This document shows positions 17,285 through 26,020 of a stretch of DNA of 64,000 nucleotides, piece after piece. The stretch comes from Leuconostoc inhae (lineage in GTDB: Bacteria > Bacillota > Bacilli > Lactobacillales > Lactobacillaceae). The notes under the pieces were generated by a model. The model saw only the letters and a program-made list of their open reading frames with translations. It did no database searches and was not told the origin of the DNA. A program made the translations under genes and the position numbers. The first letter of the stretch is position 1, and every line of letters begins with the position of its first letter. The stretch covers positions 1-64,000 of the forward strand of contig NZ_BPKW01000001.1 of assembly GCF_019656015.1 (NCBI RefSeq), in the 5' to 3' direction.

Positions 17285-17307
17285 TGATTACCCCCTCAAT
17301 ATTAATT

Positions 17308-17336
17308 AGTATACTTGTTTGAAATTATTAAATCAA
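17308..17336 (-). promoter_or_regulatory. Promoter of the SemiSWEET gene
   Basis: On the minus strand -35 TTGATT (17331-17336), 17-base spacer, -10 TATACT (17308-17313). Confidence 0.7.
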
Positions 17337-17529
17337 ATATGAAGTTTAAAGAGTGGATTATAATAATTCGATTAATAATAAATTAAAATATATTCCGGTT
17401 TGACTTAGGAGATGTTAAAGAAGTTTTGTGACACGGCTTGTCAGACTAACAATATGATCTGGTAATTGATATATTCGTTTCATGCCAAACATGAATTATG
17501 TGATATGATTACTAATGGAGAAGATGATA

Positions 17530-18348
17530 ATGAAAAGAAAACTATTTTGTGACATATCGCCCTTAACCTATAAAATATCTTATGAATCACATATTTTAAA
17601 ACGTAAACTAACGGACCAACTATTTGGTCGTATAGCGCAAGAACAACCTCAATCACAGTTACCGTACCTTATATTTAGTCATCAATCACTTATGCGTCGC
17701 GGACTGAGGAAAGTACCTATTCCTGTGGAAGAAGCTAAGGTTGCTAATCTCAAACTTGCGGCACCAAAGGTTAATCATGTCATCATTAAACCGGGAGAAA
17801 CATTTTCATTTTGGCGTTTAGTTGGCCGATGCACTGAGAAAAGTGGGTATCAAAATGGTTTGATGGTAGCCAATGACGGTGAGCTTAAAAAGGGCACTGG
17901 TGGTGGCCTTTGCCAATTTAGTAATTTGATTCACTGGATGGTTTTGCATACACCACTAGATGTTGTTGAAAAGTATCATCATGAACAAGTAGATATGTTT
18001 CCAGATGCTAATCGGGAAGTACCTTTTGGTAGCGGGACCTCCATTGTTTATAATTATCTAGATTATCGTTTTAAAAATAACACAAATACCACCTATCAGT
18101 TGGTAACTTACGTTGGAAAAACACATTTGCATGGTGAGATTTATGCTTCTGAGCCACAAAAGGATACTTATGAAGTCAAAGCAATTGGGGAACATTTTGA
18201 ATCAAACGGTGATGTTGTCTACCGTTGTGGAAAAATATTTCAATACCAATATGATCAAAGTCACCAGCTAATAAACGAAACTTTAATTAAAACAAATCAT
18301 GCTAGAGTGGCTTATGATACGAGTCAATTAACAGTAATTAAAAATTAA
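17530..18348 (+). CDS. VanW family protein
   Basis: 272 residues. The VanW core is plain: IIKPGETFSFWRLVGRCTEKSGY, then KGTGGGLCQFSNLIHWMVLHTPLDVVEKYHH, with the conserved Cys-Gln and the HE/HH region, and later RFKNNTNTTYQL. VanW was named from glycopeptide-resistance clusters but its activity is unknown, and many Firmicutes carry solitary copies. No van ligase or dehydrogenase genes adjoin it, so it says nothing about vancomycin resistance here. ATG 17530 has GGAG nine bases before it; an ATG at 17515 contains that RBS and is unlikely. It is followed at 18 bases by the YagU gene. Confidence 0.9.
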   Translation: MKRKLFCDISPLTYKISYESHILKRKLTDQLFGRIAQEQPQSQLPYLIFSHQSLMRRGLRKVPIPVEEAKVANLKLAAPKVNHVIIKPGETFSFWRLVGRCTEKSGYQNGLMVANDGELKKGTGGGLCQFSNLIHWMVLHTPLDVVEKYHHEQVDMFPDANREVPFGSGTSIVYNYLDYRFKNNTNTTYQLVTYVGKTHLHGEIYASEPQKDTYEVKAIGEHFESNGDVVYRCGKIFQYQYDQSHQLINETLIKTNHARVAYDTSQLTVIKN

Positions 18349-18366
18349 CAGGAGACAAATTAAATA

Positions 18367-18837
18367 ATGATGGCCAGTATTTTAGTAGGTATTGCAGCCG
18401 GTTTGATTTCCGGCATGGTTAAAATTGGCTGGGAAGCAATTTTACCACCGAGAACACAAGCGCGTGATGAAACTAATCCGCCACAACAATTATTACAGCA
18501 AATGGGTGTGCCACGTCGTATAACACATGCTTATGTTTATTACTCTAAAGATCAAAAAGTTTATTATATTGCACTCTTGATGCATTTTTCATTCTCTCTT
18601 TTCTTTGGTGTCCTTTTTGCATTAACTTATCAGTTATGGCCTATTGTTGGCATGTGGCAAGGCAGTTTGTATGGCCTTATTATTTGGTTTGCTTTCCACA
18701 TTGTGATAATGCCAGTATTCAAAACAGTTCCCTCTCCAGCAAAACAACCTTTTACGGAACATTTTTCAGAAGTATTAGGTCATATAGTCTGGGCATGGAC
18801 TATTTATTTGGTTGTTATTGCTTTGATGGGGCACTAA
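18367..18837 (+). CDS. YagU family inner-membrane protein (DUF1440)
   Basis: 156 residues. N-terminal GIAAGLISGMVKIGWE, then PPRTQARDETNPPQQLL, and helices around 67-90, 95-118 and 135-155 fit the YagU family. YagU in E. coli is linked to acid tolerance, but the mechanism is not known. It lies 18 bases behind the VanW gene after an AGGAGA RBS and before a terminator, so the two form an operon. ATG 18367 and the next codon ATG are equally possible starts. Confidence 0.85.
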   Translation: MMASILVGIAAGLISGMVKIGWEAILPPRTQARDETNPPQQLLQQMGVPRRITHAYVYYSKDQKVYYIALLMHFSFSLFFGVLFALTYQLWPIVGMWQGSLYGLIIWFAFHIVIMPVFKTVPSPAKQPFTEHFSEVLGHIVWAWTIYLVVIALMGH

Positions 18838-18852
18838 ACGAATATTTTTTAG

Positions 18853-18883
18853 AAGGGCTTAGCAAGTGCTAAGCCCTTTTTTA
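18853..18883 (+). terminator. Terminator of the vanW-yagU unit
   Basis: AAGGGCTTAGC and GCTAAGCCCTT form an 11-bp stem with a short loop, followed by six T. Confidence 0.92.
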
Positions 18884-18995
18884 ATTTCTTGAATAAAAAG
18901 TCACAAGTCAACTATTTTTATTCCAAATATGAAGGTGTTATAGTTGTAGTGTTGACAAATAGAAGAAGTATGGATTTCAAGAAAGGTCGCACAAA

Positions 18996-20402
18996 ATGAG
19001 CTATCAAACAATTAATCCGTTGACAGATGAGGTTGTTAAGACTTATGACAATCATGATGATGCCTATGTTGAGGAAGCACTTACAAAAGGACATGCGTTA
19101 TATAAAAAATGGCGTCATGATCCAATAGAAAGTCGTGCTGAAGCGTTAAACAAAGTAGCTGATATCATTGCATCAAAAGCAAATGAATTAGCTAAAATTT
19201 TAACGATTGAAATGGGAAAGCGTTTAGTAGAAGCAAAAGGTGAAGTGGCAATTACGGTTGCTATTGCGCGTTACTATGCTAAACATGGCGCAGATTTTTT
19301 GAAACCACGTGATATTGTTTCTGCCATTGGGCCAGCACAAATTATTTCTAGACCAACTGGCGTGTTACTCATGGTCGAACCATGGAATTTTCCGTATTAT
19401 CAAATTATGCGAGTTTTTGCACCAAATTATATGGCAGGCAATCCGATGGTATTAAAGCACGCCAGCAATACACCAATGGCTGCTGAAGCATTTGAAAAAG
19501 TCGTACATGATGCTGGATTACCCGATGGCGCATTAACTAATTTATTTATTAATTATGATCAAGTAAACAAAATTATTGGCGATGACCGTGTGCAGGGGGT
19601 TGCTTTAACAGGTTCTGAACGTGCAGGTCAATTGGTAGCTGCTGAAGCTGGCAAAAATATGAAACAAAGTTCTCTTGAACTAGGTGGTAGTGATCCATTT
19701 GTGATATTAGATGATGCTGATTTATCGGAAATTAATAAAATTATTAGCGGCGCTCGACTTTATAATGCGGGTCAAGTATGTACCTCGTCAAAACGTTTTA
19801 TTGTCACTGAAAAAAACTACGATAAAATTGTTGATATGTTAAAAACTGCTTTTTCTGAGGCAAAATTGGGAGATCCCATGAAACCAGAGACCACTTTGGC
19901 GCCATTAAGTACATCAAAAGCTAAGCAAAATTTGACTAAACAAGTCCGCCAAGCAGTTGAAGCAGGGGCAACACTAGCATTTGGTAGTGTTGAGCAAACC
20001 CAACCTGCTGCTTTGTTTGAGCCTGTTATTTTGACAGGTATTACTAAAGAAAATCCTGCTTTTTATCAAGAATTTTTTGGTCCAGTTGGCCAAGTATTTA
20101 AGGTGAAAGATGAGGTTGAGGCAATAGCATTAGCTAATGATTCACATTATGGTTTGAGTGGTATTGTGTTTGGTGGGGATGCAGACCATGCTGCTGAAGT
20201 TGCTTCTAAAATTGAAACTGGTGTTGTGTTTGTTAATAGTTTTGGTGGTACTTTGCCAGAATTGCCATTTGGTGGTGTTAAAAATTCAGGCTACGGTCGA
20301 GAATTAGGTGATTTAGGCATTGACACATTTGTCAATAAACAAACAATTGTGACAAAACATGAACCAATCGATCTTGAAAACGCCGTTGGTGGCTTCATAT
20401 AA
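18996..20402 (+). CDS. gabD: NAD(P)-dependent aldehyde dehydrogenase, succinate-semialdehyde type
   Basis: 468 residues, complete ALDH. Seen: the NAD site VEPWNFPYYQIMR, ALTGSERAGQLVA, the general-base Glu in SLELGGSDPFVIL, the nucleophile in YNAGQVCTSSKRF, and EFFGPVGQVFKV. It oxidises an aldehyde to the acid. The family closest by feel is the succinate-semialdehyde dehydrogenase group, but there is no GABA pathway gene nearby, so the true substrate may be another small aldehyde in heterofermentative metabolism. Single gene, flanked by terminators, RBS AAGG at a fair distance. Confidence 0.85.
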   Translation: MSYQTINPLTDEVVKTYDNHDDAYVEEALTKGHALYKKWRHDPIESRAEALNKVADIIASKANELAKILTIEMGKRLVEAKGEVAITVAIARYYAKHGADFLKPRDIVSAIGPAQIISRPTGVLLMVEPWNFPYYQIMRVFAPNYMAGNPMVLKHASNTPMAAEAFEKVVHDAGLPDGALTNLFINYDQVNKIIGDDRVQGVALTGSERAGQLVAAEAGKNMKQSSLELGGSDPFVILDDADLSEINKIISGARLYNAGQVCTSSKRFIVTEKNYDKIVDMLKTAFSEAKLGDPMKPETTLAPLSTSKAKQNLTKQVRQAVEAGATLAFGSVEQTQPAALFEPVILTGITKENPAFYQEFFGPVGQVFKVKDEVEAIALANDSHYGLSGIVFGGDADHAAEVASKIETGVVFVNSFGGTLPELPFGGVKNSGYGRELGDLGIDTFVNKQTIVTKHEPIDLENAVGGFI

Positions 20403-20410
20403 AACATAAT

Positions 20411-20482
20411 AAAACACCTGATAAGCTGTAATTTTTCACAATACTAATAATTGTGATTGATTTTACGCTGTCAGGTGTTTTT
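20411..20482. terminator. Long stem terminator between gabD and the recombinase gene
   Basis: AAAACACCTGATAAGC (20411-20426) pairs with GCTGTCAGGTGTTTTT (20467-20482) across a 40-base loop containing a smaller hairpin (TCACAAT/ATTGTGA). T-runs lie on both sides, suiting two converging genes. Confidence 0.7.
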
Positions 20483-20489
20483 ATATTCA

Positions 20490-21083
20490 TCAATTTTGAT
20501 GTCGTCTCTCTTGTGAATCATTTTTAAGATCAAGCTTTTTAATGCGTCGCTTTAGTGTTGACACGCTAATACCAGTTTTGATAGCAACATGTTTGTATGT
20601 AATCCCTTTGCAGTGCATATTGTAGGCTTTGATAATTTCTGTGTCAGTGTACTGTTCTTTTCGACCTTCTTTAAAGTTTGGATTATGCATGCGAGCATAT
20701 GTTTTCCCCTCTTGGGTTCTTGTAACAATAAGGTCGCGTTCAAATTGGGCAAACGCAGAAAATATTGTAAAAATCAGCTTACCAGTAGGGCTTTCATCGA
20801 TGAGGCCAAGATTTAAAATGTGTATAGCAACATGACGATCAAATAAAGTTTGCATAACTTCAAGACCTTCATGCGTATTTCTAGCAAAACGATCTAACTT
20901 AGTGACGACCAATACATCCTTCGGTTGTAGTTTTTTTAGTAATTGTTCAAATACTGGTCGGTTTACAGTCGTGCCAGTGTATTTTTCTTTATAAATTTTA
21001 TCCACATTGGCCTGTTGTAGTTCTAAAATTTGATGCTCTAAATGTTGCCCGATGGTGCTCACACGAGCGTACCCGTACTTCAT
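20490..21083 (-). CDS. Serine recombinase (resolvase/invertase family)
   Basis: 197 residues. The catalytic domain starts KYGYARVSTIGQ with the nucleophile Ser at position 9, followed by KLDRFARN with the catalytic Arg pair, ILNLGLIDESPTGKLIF and FAQFERDLI. The C-terminal 50 residues are the DNA-binding helix-turn-helix (GITYKHVAIKTGISVSTLKRRIKKL). This is the Tn3-resolvase/Pin size class, which resolves cointegrates or inverts segments. No transposase, second transposon gene or clear res site is nearby, so it is either a leftover of a mobile element or an orphan. It lies alone, divergent from recG. Confidence 0.92.
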   Translation of the reverse strand: MKYGYARVSTIGQHLEHQILELQQANVDKIYKEKYTGTTVNRPVFEQLLKKLQPKDVLVVTKLDRFARNTHEGLEVMQTLFDRHVAIHILNLGLIDESPTGKLIFTIFSAFAQFERDLIVTRTQEGKTYARMHNPNFKEGRKEQYTDTEIIKAYNMHCKGITYKHVAIKTGISVSTLKRRIKKLDLKNDSQERRHQN

Positions 21084-21311
21084 GTAAGTGTCTCCTTAAT
21101 TTTGTTGTGTATGATGTTTAAAGCATAATTAATGTTATGTCTTAGAATAAAAGCAACAAATAATTTATGAACATCTCAAAATGTTAACATGAAAAAATGT
21201 TTTTCGGTGAATTCAATTAATTTGTAAATAAATAGCTTAGATAGATTATGGCTTTGAGCAATTATGACTGCTTAAAATGATTACTAGTAGCCGCCATTTT
21301 TCGATCTAAAA

Positions 21312-21320
21312 TGTTACAAT
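21312..21320 (+). promoter_or_regulatory. Extended -10 promoter immediately before recG
   Basis: TGTTACAAT gives TG-N-TACAAT. Only six bases separate it from the recG ATG, so transcription should begin at or within a base or two of the start codon. No good -35 is present, as often with extended -10 promoters. Confidence 0.55.
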
Positions 21321-21326
21321 TATAAC

Positions 21327-23357
21327 ATGATAACTTACGTTGATAATGTCAATGTTCTACCAGGTGTTGGGCCAAAACGGCTTGCTGCTTTGCATGAACT
21401 TGGTATATTTACAATTGAAGATCTTATTGGTTATTTCCCATTTCGATATGAAGATTTAGGTGAACGCTTACCCTCTGAAACACTAGATGGCGATAAAGTA
21501 ACTTTTAAGGGGATCGTTAGCACGCCACCAGTGATTACCCGTTTTGGCAAAAAAAATCAAACGCGATTTGGTTTATTAATTGAACATGAAAACATACGCG
21601 TAACTTTTTTTAATCAACCTTGGATTGCACAAAATATTGATGTTGGTCAAGAGGTTGCCGTTTATGGGACGTATAATGCTGCAAAAGCAGCATTGACTGG
21701 TATGAAGGTAATTAACGCCAGCGTTGATGCACTTGATCCAATATACCCATCTTCTAAGCAAATCACTGCCAAAACAATTCGTCATTTAATTGAATTATCA
21801 TGGGCAGATGTTCGCGGAACGCTTGGCTCTTTGGTGCCAGAAACGATTCGCACTAAGTATCGTGTATTAGACCGTAATACGTTGATTGAATCGATGCATT
21901 TTCCAACTGATATAGCAGCTGCAAAAGCCGCACGTCGAAGTGCGGCTTTTGAGGAGTTCTTTGTTTTTCAGATGCGATTACAATTACTCAAACTGGCTGA
22001 TCAAAATTTTGCTGGAGAGGGTATTAATTACGATACACTTGCAATGAGTAATTTTGAAGCGAGTTTGCCATTTAAACTAACGGCTGCACAGACAAAAGTC
22101 GTATCAGAAATTTTACAAGATCAAAAAAGAGCACGTCATATGAATCGCTTACTGCAAGGAGATGTTGGCTCTGGTAAAACAGTTGTAGCAGCTATGGCTA
22201 TGTATGCCGTTGTGACGGCTGGCATGCAAGCAGCAATGATGGCACCAACAGAAATTCTGGCGCAACAACATGCACTGAGTTTAACGCAATTATTTGATAA
22301 TGCGGGTCTAACTTTACGTGTGGAATTATTAACCAGTGGCCTAAAGGTTGCCGCGCGTCGCCAGCTTTTAGAAGATCTTGAAAATGGTGATATTGATATT
22401 TTAGTCGGCACACATGCCTTATTGCAACCTGATGTTGTTTTTCACCATTTGGGATTAGCAGTGATTGATGAACAACATCGATTTGGTGTGAATCAACGCG
22501 CAGCATTACGCGAAAATGGTGTGAATCCAGATATTTTAGCAATGACGGCAACGCCGATTCCTAGAACATTATCGATTACAGCGTATGGTGAAATGGATGT
22601 GTCAGTCATTGATCAATTACCAAGTGGTCGTAAAGCCATTAAAACAACACGTATGGGTCATAATCAATTAGACAATGCTATTGCCTTTGTTAAAAAACAG
22701 ATTGATGATGGCGCACAAGCTTATATAGTGACACCATTAATTGAAGAATCTGAATCACTAGACGTACAAAATGCGACAGCAATGTATGAGGCCATGCAAT
22801 TGGAGTTTCCACAGTATCATATTGGTTTATTACATGGTCGACTTTCAAATGATGAAAAAAAACTATTGATGGCAAATTTTAAAGCCAATCGTATTCAAAT
22901 TTTAGTTGCGACAACAGTTATTGAAGTTGGGGTGGACGTGCCAAATGCTACTGTTATGCTGATTTTAGATGCTGATCGATTTGGATTAGCACAGTTACAT
23001 CAATTACGGGGACGCGTCGGGCGTGGTAACAGGCAATCGTATACAATGCTTGTTGCCGATCCCAAAACAGACTATGGCACCGCACGTTTAGAAGCCATGG
23101 TTGAAACAACTGACGGCTTTATACTTGCACAACGAGATCTTGAATTACGCGGATCAGGCGATATTTTAGGGACGAAGCAGTCTGGTGTACCAGAGTTTGT
23201 TGTTGGTGATCCTATTAAAGATTTAACGATGATGGAAATTGCACAGCAAGAGGCAATAACGTTGGTCAGTCAAAAAAACTGGGATAAGCAAGTTGCTAGT
23301 CAAACTTTAGTGGATTATTTATCACGTACGATGGCAAACTATCGTCATTTTGATTGA
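21327..23357 (+). CDS. recG: ATP-dependent DNA helicase RecG
   Basis: 676 residues. The N-terminal wedge/OB part includes the TPPVITRFGKKNQTRFG region. Superfamily 2 helicase motifs follow: LLQGDVGSGKTVVAA, MMAPTEILAQQH, VIDEQHRFGVNQR, MTATPIPRTL, VIEVGVDVPNATVM and QLHQLRGRVGR. It rewinds and reverses stalled replication forks and branch-migrates Holliday junctions. No Shine-Dalgarno sequence precedes the ATG, which lies directly behind a promoter -10, so the mRNA may be leaderless. The first residues (VNVLPGVGPKRLAAL) align with the family N-terminus, which supports this start. mutS follows after 41 bases. Confidence 0.96.
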   Translation: MITYVDNVNVLPGVGPKRLAALHELGIFTIEDLIGYFPFRYEDLGERLPSETLDGDKVTFKGIVSTPPVITRFGKKNQTRFGLLIEHENIRVTFFNQPWIAQNIDVGQEVAVYGTYNAAKAALTGMKVINASVDALDPIYPSSKQITAKTIRHLIELSWADVRGTLGSLVPETIRTKYRVLDRNTLIESMHFPTDIAAAKAARRSAAFEEFFVFQMRLQLLKLADQNFAGEGINYDTLAMSNFEASLPFKLTAAQTKVVSEILQDQKRARHMNRLLQGDVGSGKTVVAAMAMYAVVTAGMQAAMMAPTEILAQQHALSLTQLFDNAGLTLRVELLTSGLKVAARRQLLEDLENGDIDILVGTHALLQPDVVFHHLGLAVIDEQHRFGVNQRAALRENGVNPDILAMTATPIPRTLSITAYGEMDVSVIDQLPSGRKAIKTTRMGHNQLDNAIAFVKKQIDDGAQAYIVTPLIEESESLDVQNATAMYEAMQLEFPQYHIGLLHGRLSNDEKKLLMANFKANRIQILVATTVIEVGVDVPNATVMLILDADRFGLAQLHQLRGRVGRGNRQSYTMLVADPKTDYGTARLEAMVETTDGFILAQRDLELRGSGDILGTKQSGVPEFVVGDPIKDLTMMEIAQQEAITLVSQKNWDKQVASQTLVDYLSRTMANYRHFD

Positions 23358-23398
23358 AAATTGACAAAGCATGACACGAATTAGGAGATGTTTTACAA

Positions 23399-25993
23399 AT
23401 GAGCAAGCCTGCTGAAACACCAATGATGGTACAATATCACGAAATAAAATCGCAATATCCAGATGCCTTTGTTTTTTATCGCTTAGGTGATTTTTATGAA
23501 CTGTTTGAAGAAGATGCAATAAAAGGTGCAAAGTTACTAGAATTAACGTTAACGGCACGCAATAAAAATTCTGAAAATCCAGTGCCTATGGCTGGCATAC
23601 CGCATCATGCAGCAAAAAATTATATTGATATTTTGGTGGATCAGGGGTACAAAGTCGCTATTGTAGAACAAATGGAAGATCCGGCTGTTGCTCAAGGAAT
23701 GGTCAAACGAGATGTTGTGCAACTCATCACGCCTGGAACTAAAATGTTTGATGGTGCTGGATCAGATAAACAAAATAATTATTTAGCCGCTGTATTACCA
23801 GGTGAAGAAACTTGGGTCTTATCTTATATTGATTTATCAACAGGTGAGTTAAAAGCGACAACGATGCATCGATTTAGTGACGTCATGGATGAATTGAGTT
23901 CGTTAGAAGTCAAAGAGGTCGTGTTGCGGAAAAATGATGAACAAACGACTAGGCAACAGCTAGCGACACAACTTGGCGAACGTGGGTTAGTGATTTCTAC
24001 GCAATCAATTATTGACCAAAATGCGACAGTAAGTTTTTTGACTCAGCCACTCATCAAATCTGATGAAGTATCAGCAACAGCAATGTTGCTAAATTATATT
24101 TTTGATACACAGCGACGTAATTTAGATCACATTGTACCGGCGGTGAGCTACGAGCGCTTAACCTATTTGAAGTTTAATCAAGATACACGAACCAATTTAG
24201 ACTTAATTGCAAATACACGAACTAAAAAACGCGCAGGCTCATTACTTGGCCTCATAGATGAAACGCACACAGCGATGGGTGGTAGACTTCTTAAGCAGTG
24301 GGTGTTAAAGCCACTTCGTGACCAACGTGATATTGAATCACGCTTAGACTTGGTACAGGCTTTTCAGGATGATTTTTTTACGCGCGGTGCCTTGCAAGAT
24401 CATTTGAAATCTGTCTATGATTTGGAACGGTTATCAGCTCGAGCAGCTATGGGAACAATGAATGCGCGTGAAATTGTTCAGCTAAAACGGTCATTATTGG
24501 CTATTCCAGGTATTAAATCCGTTTTATCTGAAACAACCAGTATTTTAAACGCAACCGGTGATAAATTAGATGACATGGCTGATTTATCTGGCTTAATTGA
24601 CGAAGCAGTGGTTGATGATCCACCAATTAGTGTACGGGAAGGCGACATTATTAATGACGGTTTTGATGAAAAAATTGACACTTACCGTCGTGTATTGCAT
24701 GATAATCAACAATGGTTAGCACAGTTAGAAGTAGATGAACGTGCGGCGACAGGTATTCATTCATTAAAAGTCGGCTACAATAAAAATTTTGGTTATTTCA
24801 TTGAAGTTACCAAAGCAAATATTGTTAAACTTGAAGAAAATCGTTATGAACGTCTACAAACGTTAACGAATGCTGAACGATTTGTCACACCTGAATTAAA
24901 AGAACACGAACGCCTTATTATTGAGGCTCAGGCCAAACGCACACAACGTGAATATGAATTGTTTGTGACAGTGCGTGAACGTGTTAAAGCAAATATTAGT
25001 CGTGTGCAAAAACTTGCACAGCAAATTGCACGCTTAGATGTTTTAGCAGCATTGGCAGATGTTGCAGATAATCGACGTTTTGTACGACCAGTATTTACAG
25101 ACCATAATAGCATTAATATTAAGCAAGGCAGACATCCTGTAGTGGAATCGTTATTGGCGGCTGGCGAATTTGTTTCTAATGATGTGTTGCTTGATAAAGC
25201 AACCAATATGCAGTTGATTACTGGACCAAATATGGCTGGAAAATCAACGTATATGCGTGAACTAGCGCTGATTGTTATCTTGGCGCAAATGGGCAGTTTT
25301 GTCCCAGCAGAATATGCTGAGTTACCTCTTTTTGATCAAATATTTACACGCATTGGTGCCAATGATGATATGGCGATGGGACAATCTACCTTTATGGTTG
25401 AAATGGCTGAAGCTAATCATGCTTTACAGGAAGCGACTGCACATTCGTTAGTTTTGTTTGATGAACTAGGGCGTGGTACAGCAACTTATGATGGTATGGC
25501 TTTGGCACAAGCAATCATTGAATTTTTGGATGCTCATATTCACGCTAAAACACTATTTTCAACACACTATCATGAACTAACAGTTTTAGCTGATCAGCAT
25601 GCTAGTATTGAAAATGTTCATGTAGGGGCGGTTGAAGATGAAGCAGGGCAGTTACATTTCTTACATCAAATTCAAAAAGGACCAGCTGATAAGTCTTATG
25701 GCATTCATGTTGCTGCCCTTGCTGGTTTGCCAGATGAACTCATTACTAATGCTACAAAAATATTAATTGCATTAGAAAATAAAGAGACAGTGGTGACAAC
25801 AGATGACCTAACAGCGTCTGAGTTGCAACCTGAAGATGCCGGTTTGTCTGAGCAAGTTGCTTTGTTCAATGTCGACGTTGTTGATAAAGAAACAAAGATA
25901 ATTCTAGACACATTAGATGGCTTTGACATTTTAAAAATGACACCAGTTGATGCTATGAATGCCTTGAATGCATTAAAACAACTTAGAAATTAG
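23399..25993 (+). CDS. mutS: DNA mismatch repair protein MutS
   Basis: 864 residues. N-terminal mismatch-binding FYRLGDFYELFEEDA has the Phe-x-Glu wedge. The ATPase end has GPNMAGKSTYMRELALI, DELGRGTATYDG and FSTHYHEL; a C-terminal dimerisation tail follows. MutS scans for mismatches and recruits MutL. RBS TAGGAG lies 11 bases before the ATG. The stop TAG overlaps the AGGAGG ahead of mutL, coupling the two genes. No MutH is expected in this group, which uses the endonuclease type of MutL. Confidence 0.97.
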   Translation: MSKPAETPMMVQYHEIKSQYPDAFVFYRLGDFYELFEEDAIKGAKLLELTLTARNKNSENPVPMAGIPHHAAKNYIDILVDQGYKVAIVEQMEDPAVAQGMVKRDVVQLITPGTKMFDGAGSDKQNNYLAAVLPGEETWVLSYIDLSTGELKATTMHRFSDVMDELSSLEVKEVVLRKNDEQTTRQQLATQLGERGLVISTQSIIDQNATVSFLTQPLIKSDEVSATAMLLNYIFDTQRRNLDHIVPAVSYERLTYLKFNQDTRTNLDLIANTRTKKRAGSLLGLIDETHTAMGGRLLKQWVLKPLRDQRDIESRLDLVQAFQDDFFTRGALQDHLKSVYDLERLSARAAMGTMNAREIVQLKRSLLAIPGIKSVLSETTSILNATGDKLDDMADLSGLIDEAVVDDPPISVREGDIINDGFDEKIDTYRRVLHDNQQWLAQLEVDERAATGIHSLKVGYNKNFGYFIEVTKANIVKLEENRYERLQTLTNAERFVTPELKEHERLIIEAQAKRTQREYELFVTVRERVKANISRVQKLAQQIARLDVLAALADVADNRRFVRPVFTDHNSINIKQGRHPVVESLLAAGEFVSNDVLLDKATNMQLITGPNMAGKSTYMRELALIVILAQMGSFVPAEYAELPLFDQIFTRIGANDDMAMGQSTFMVEMAEANHALQEATAHSLVLFDELGRGTATYDGMALAQAIIEFLDAHIHAKTLFSTHYHELTVLADQHASIENVHVGAVEDEAGQLHFLHQIQKGPADKSYGIHVAALAGLPDELITNATKILIALENKETVVTTDDLTASELQPEDAGLSEQVALFNVDVVDKETKIILDTLDGFDILKMTPVDAMNALNALKQLRN

Positions 25994-26020
25994 GAGGCAG
26001 GCGCCTACGGCGTAAACACA
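25992..26020 (+). promoter_or_regulatory. Unusually spaced Shine-Dalgarno with hairpin before mutL
   Basis: AGGAGG at 25992-25997 overlaps the mutS stop but is 23 bases from the mutL ATG, too far for direct use. Between them GCGCC (26001-26005) and GGCGT (26009-26013) form a tight GC hairpin around TAC. Folding it would shorten the spacing to about ten. Confidence 0.5.

Noticed and set aside
17530-18348. VanW as a sign of acquired vancomycin resistance
   Set aside because: No vanH/A/X/S/R genes nearby; solitary VanW genes are common in Firmicutes.
20490-21083. Recombinase as part of an intact transposon
   Set aside because: No transposase, terminal repeats or cargo on either side.
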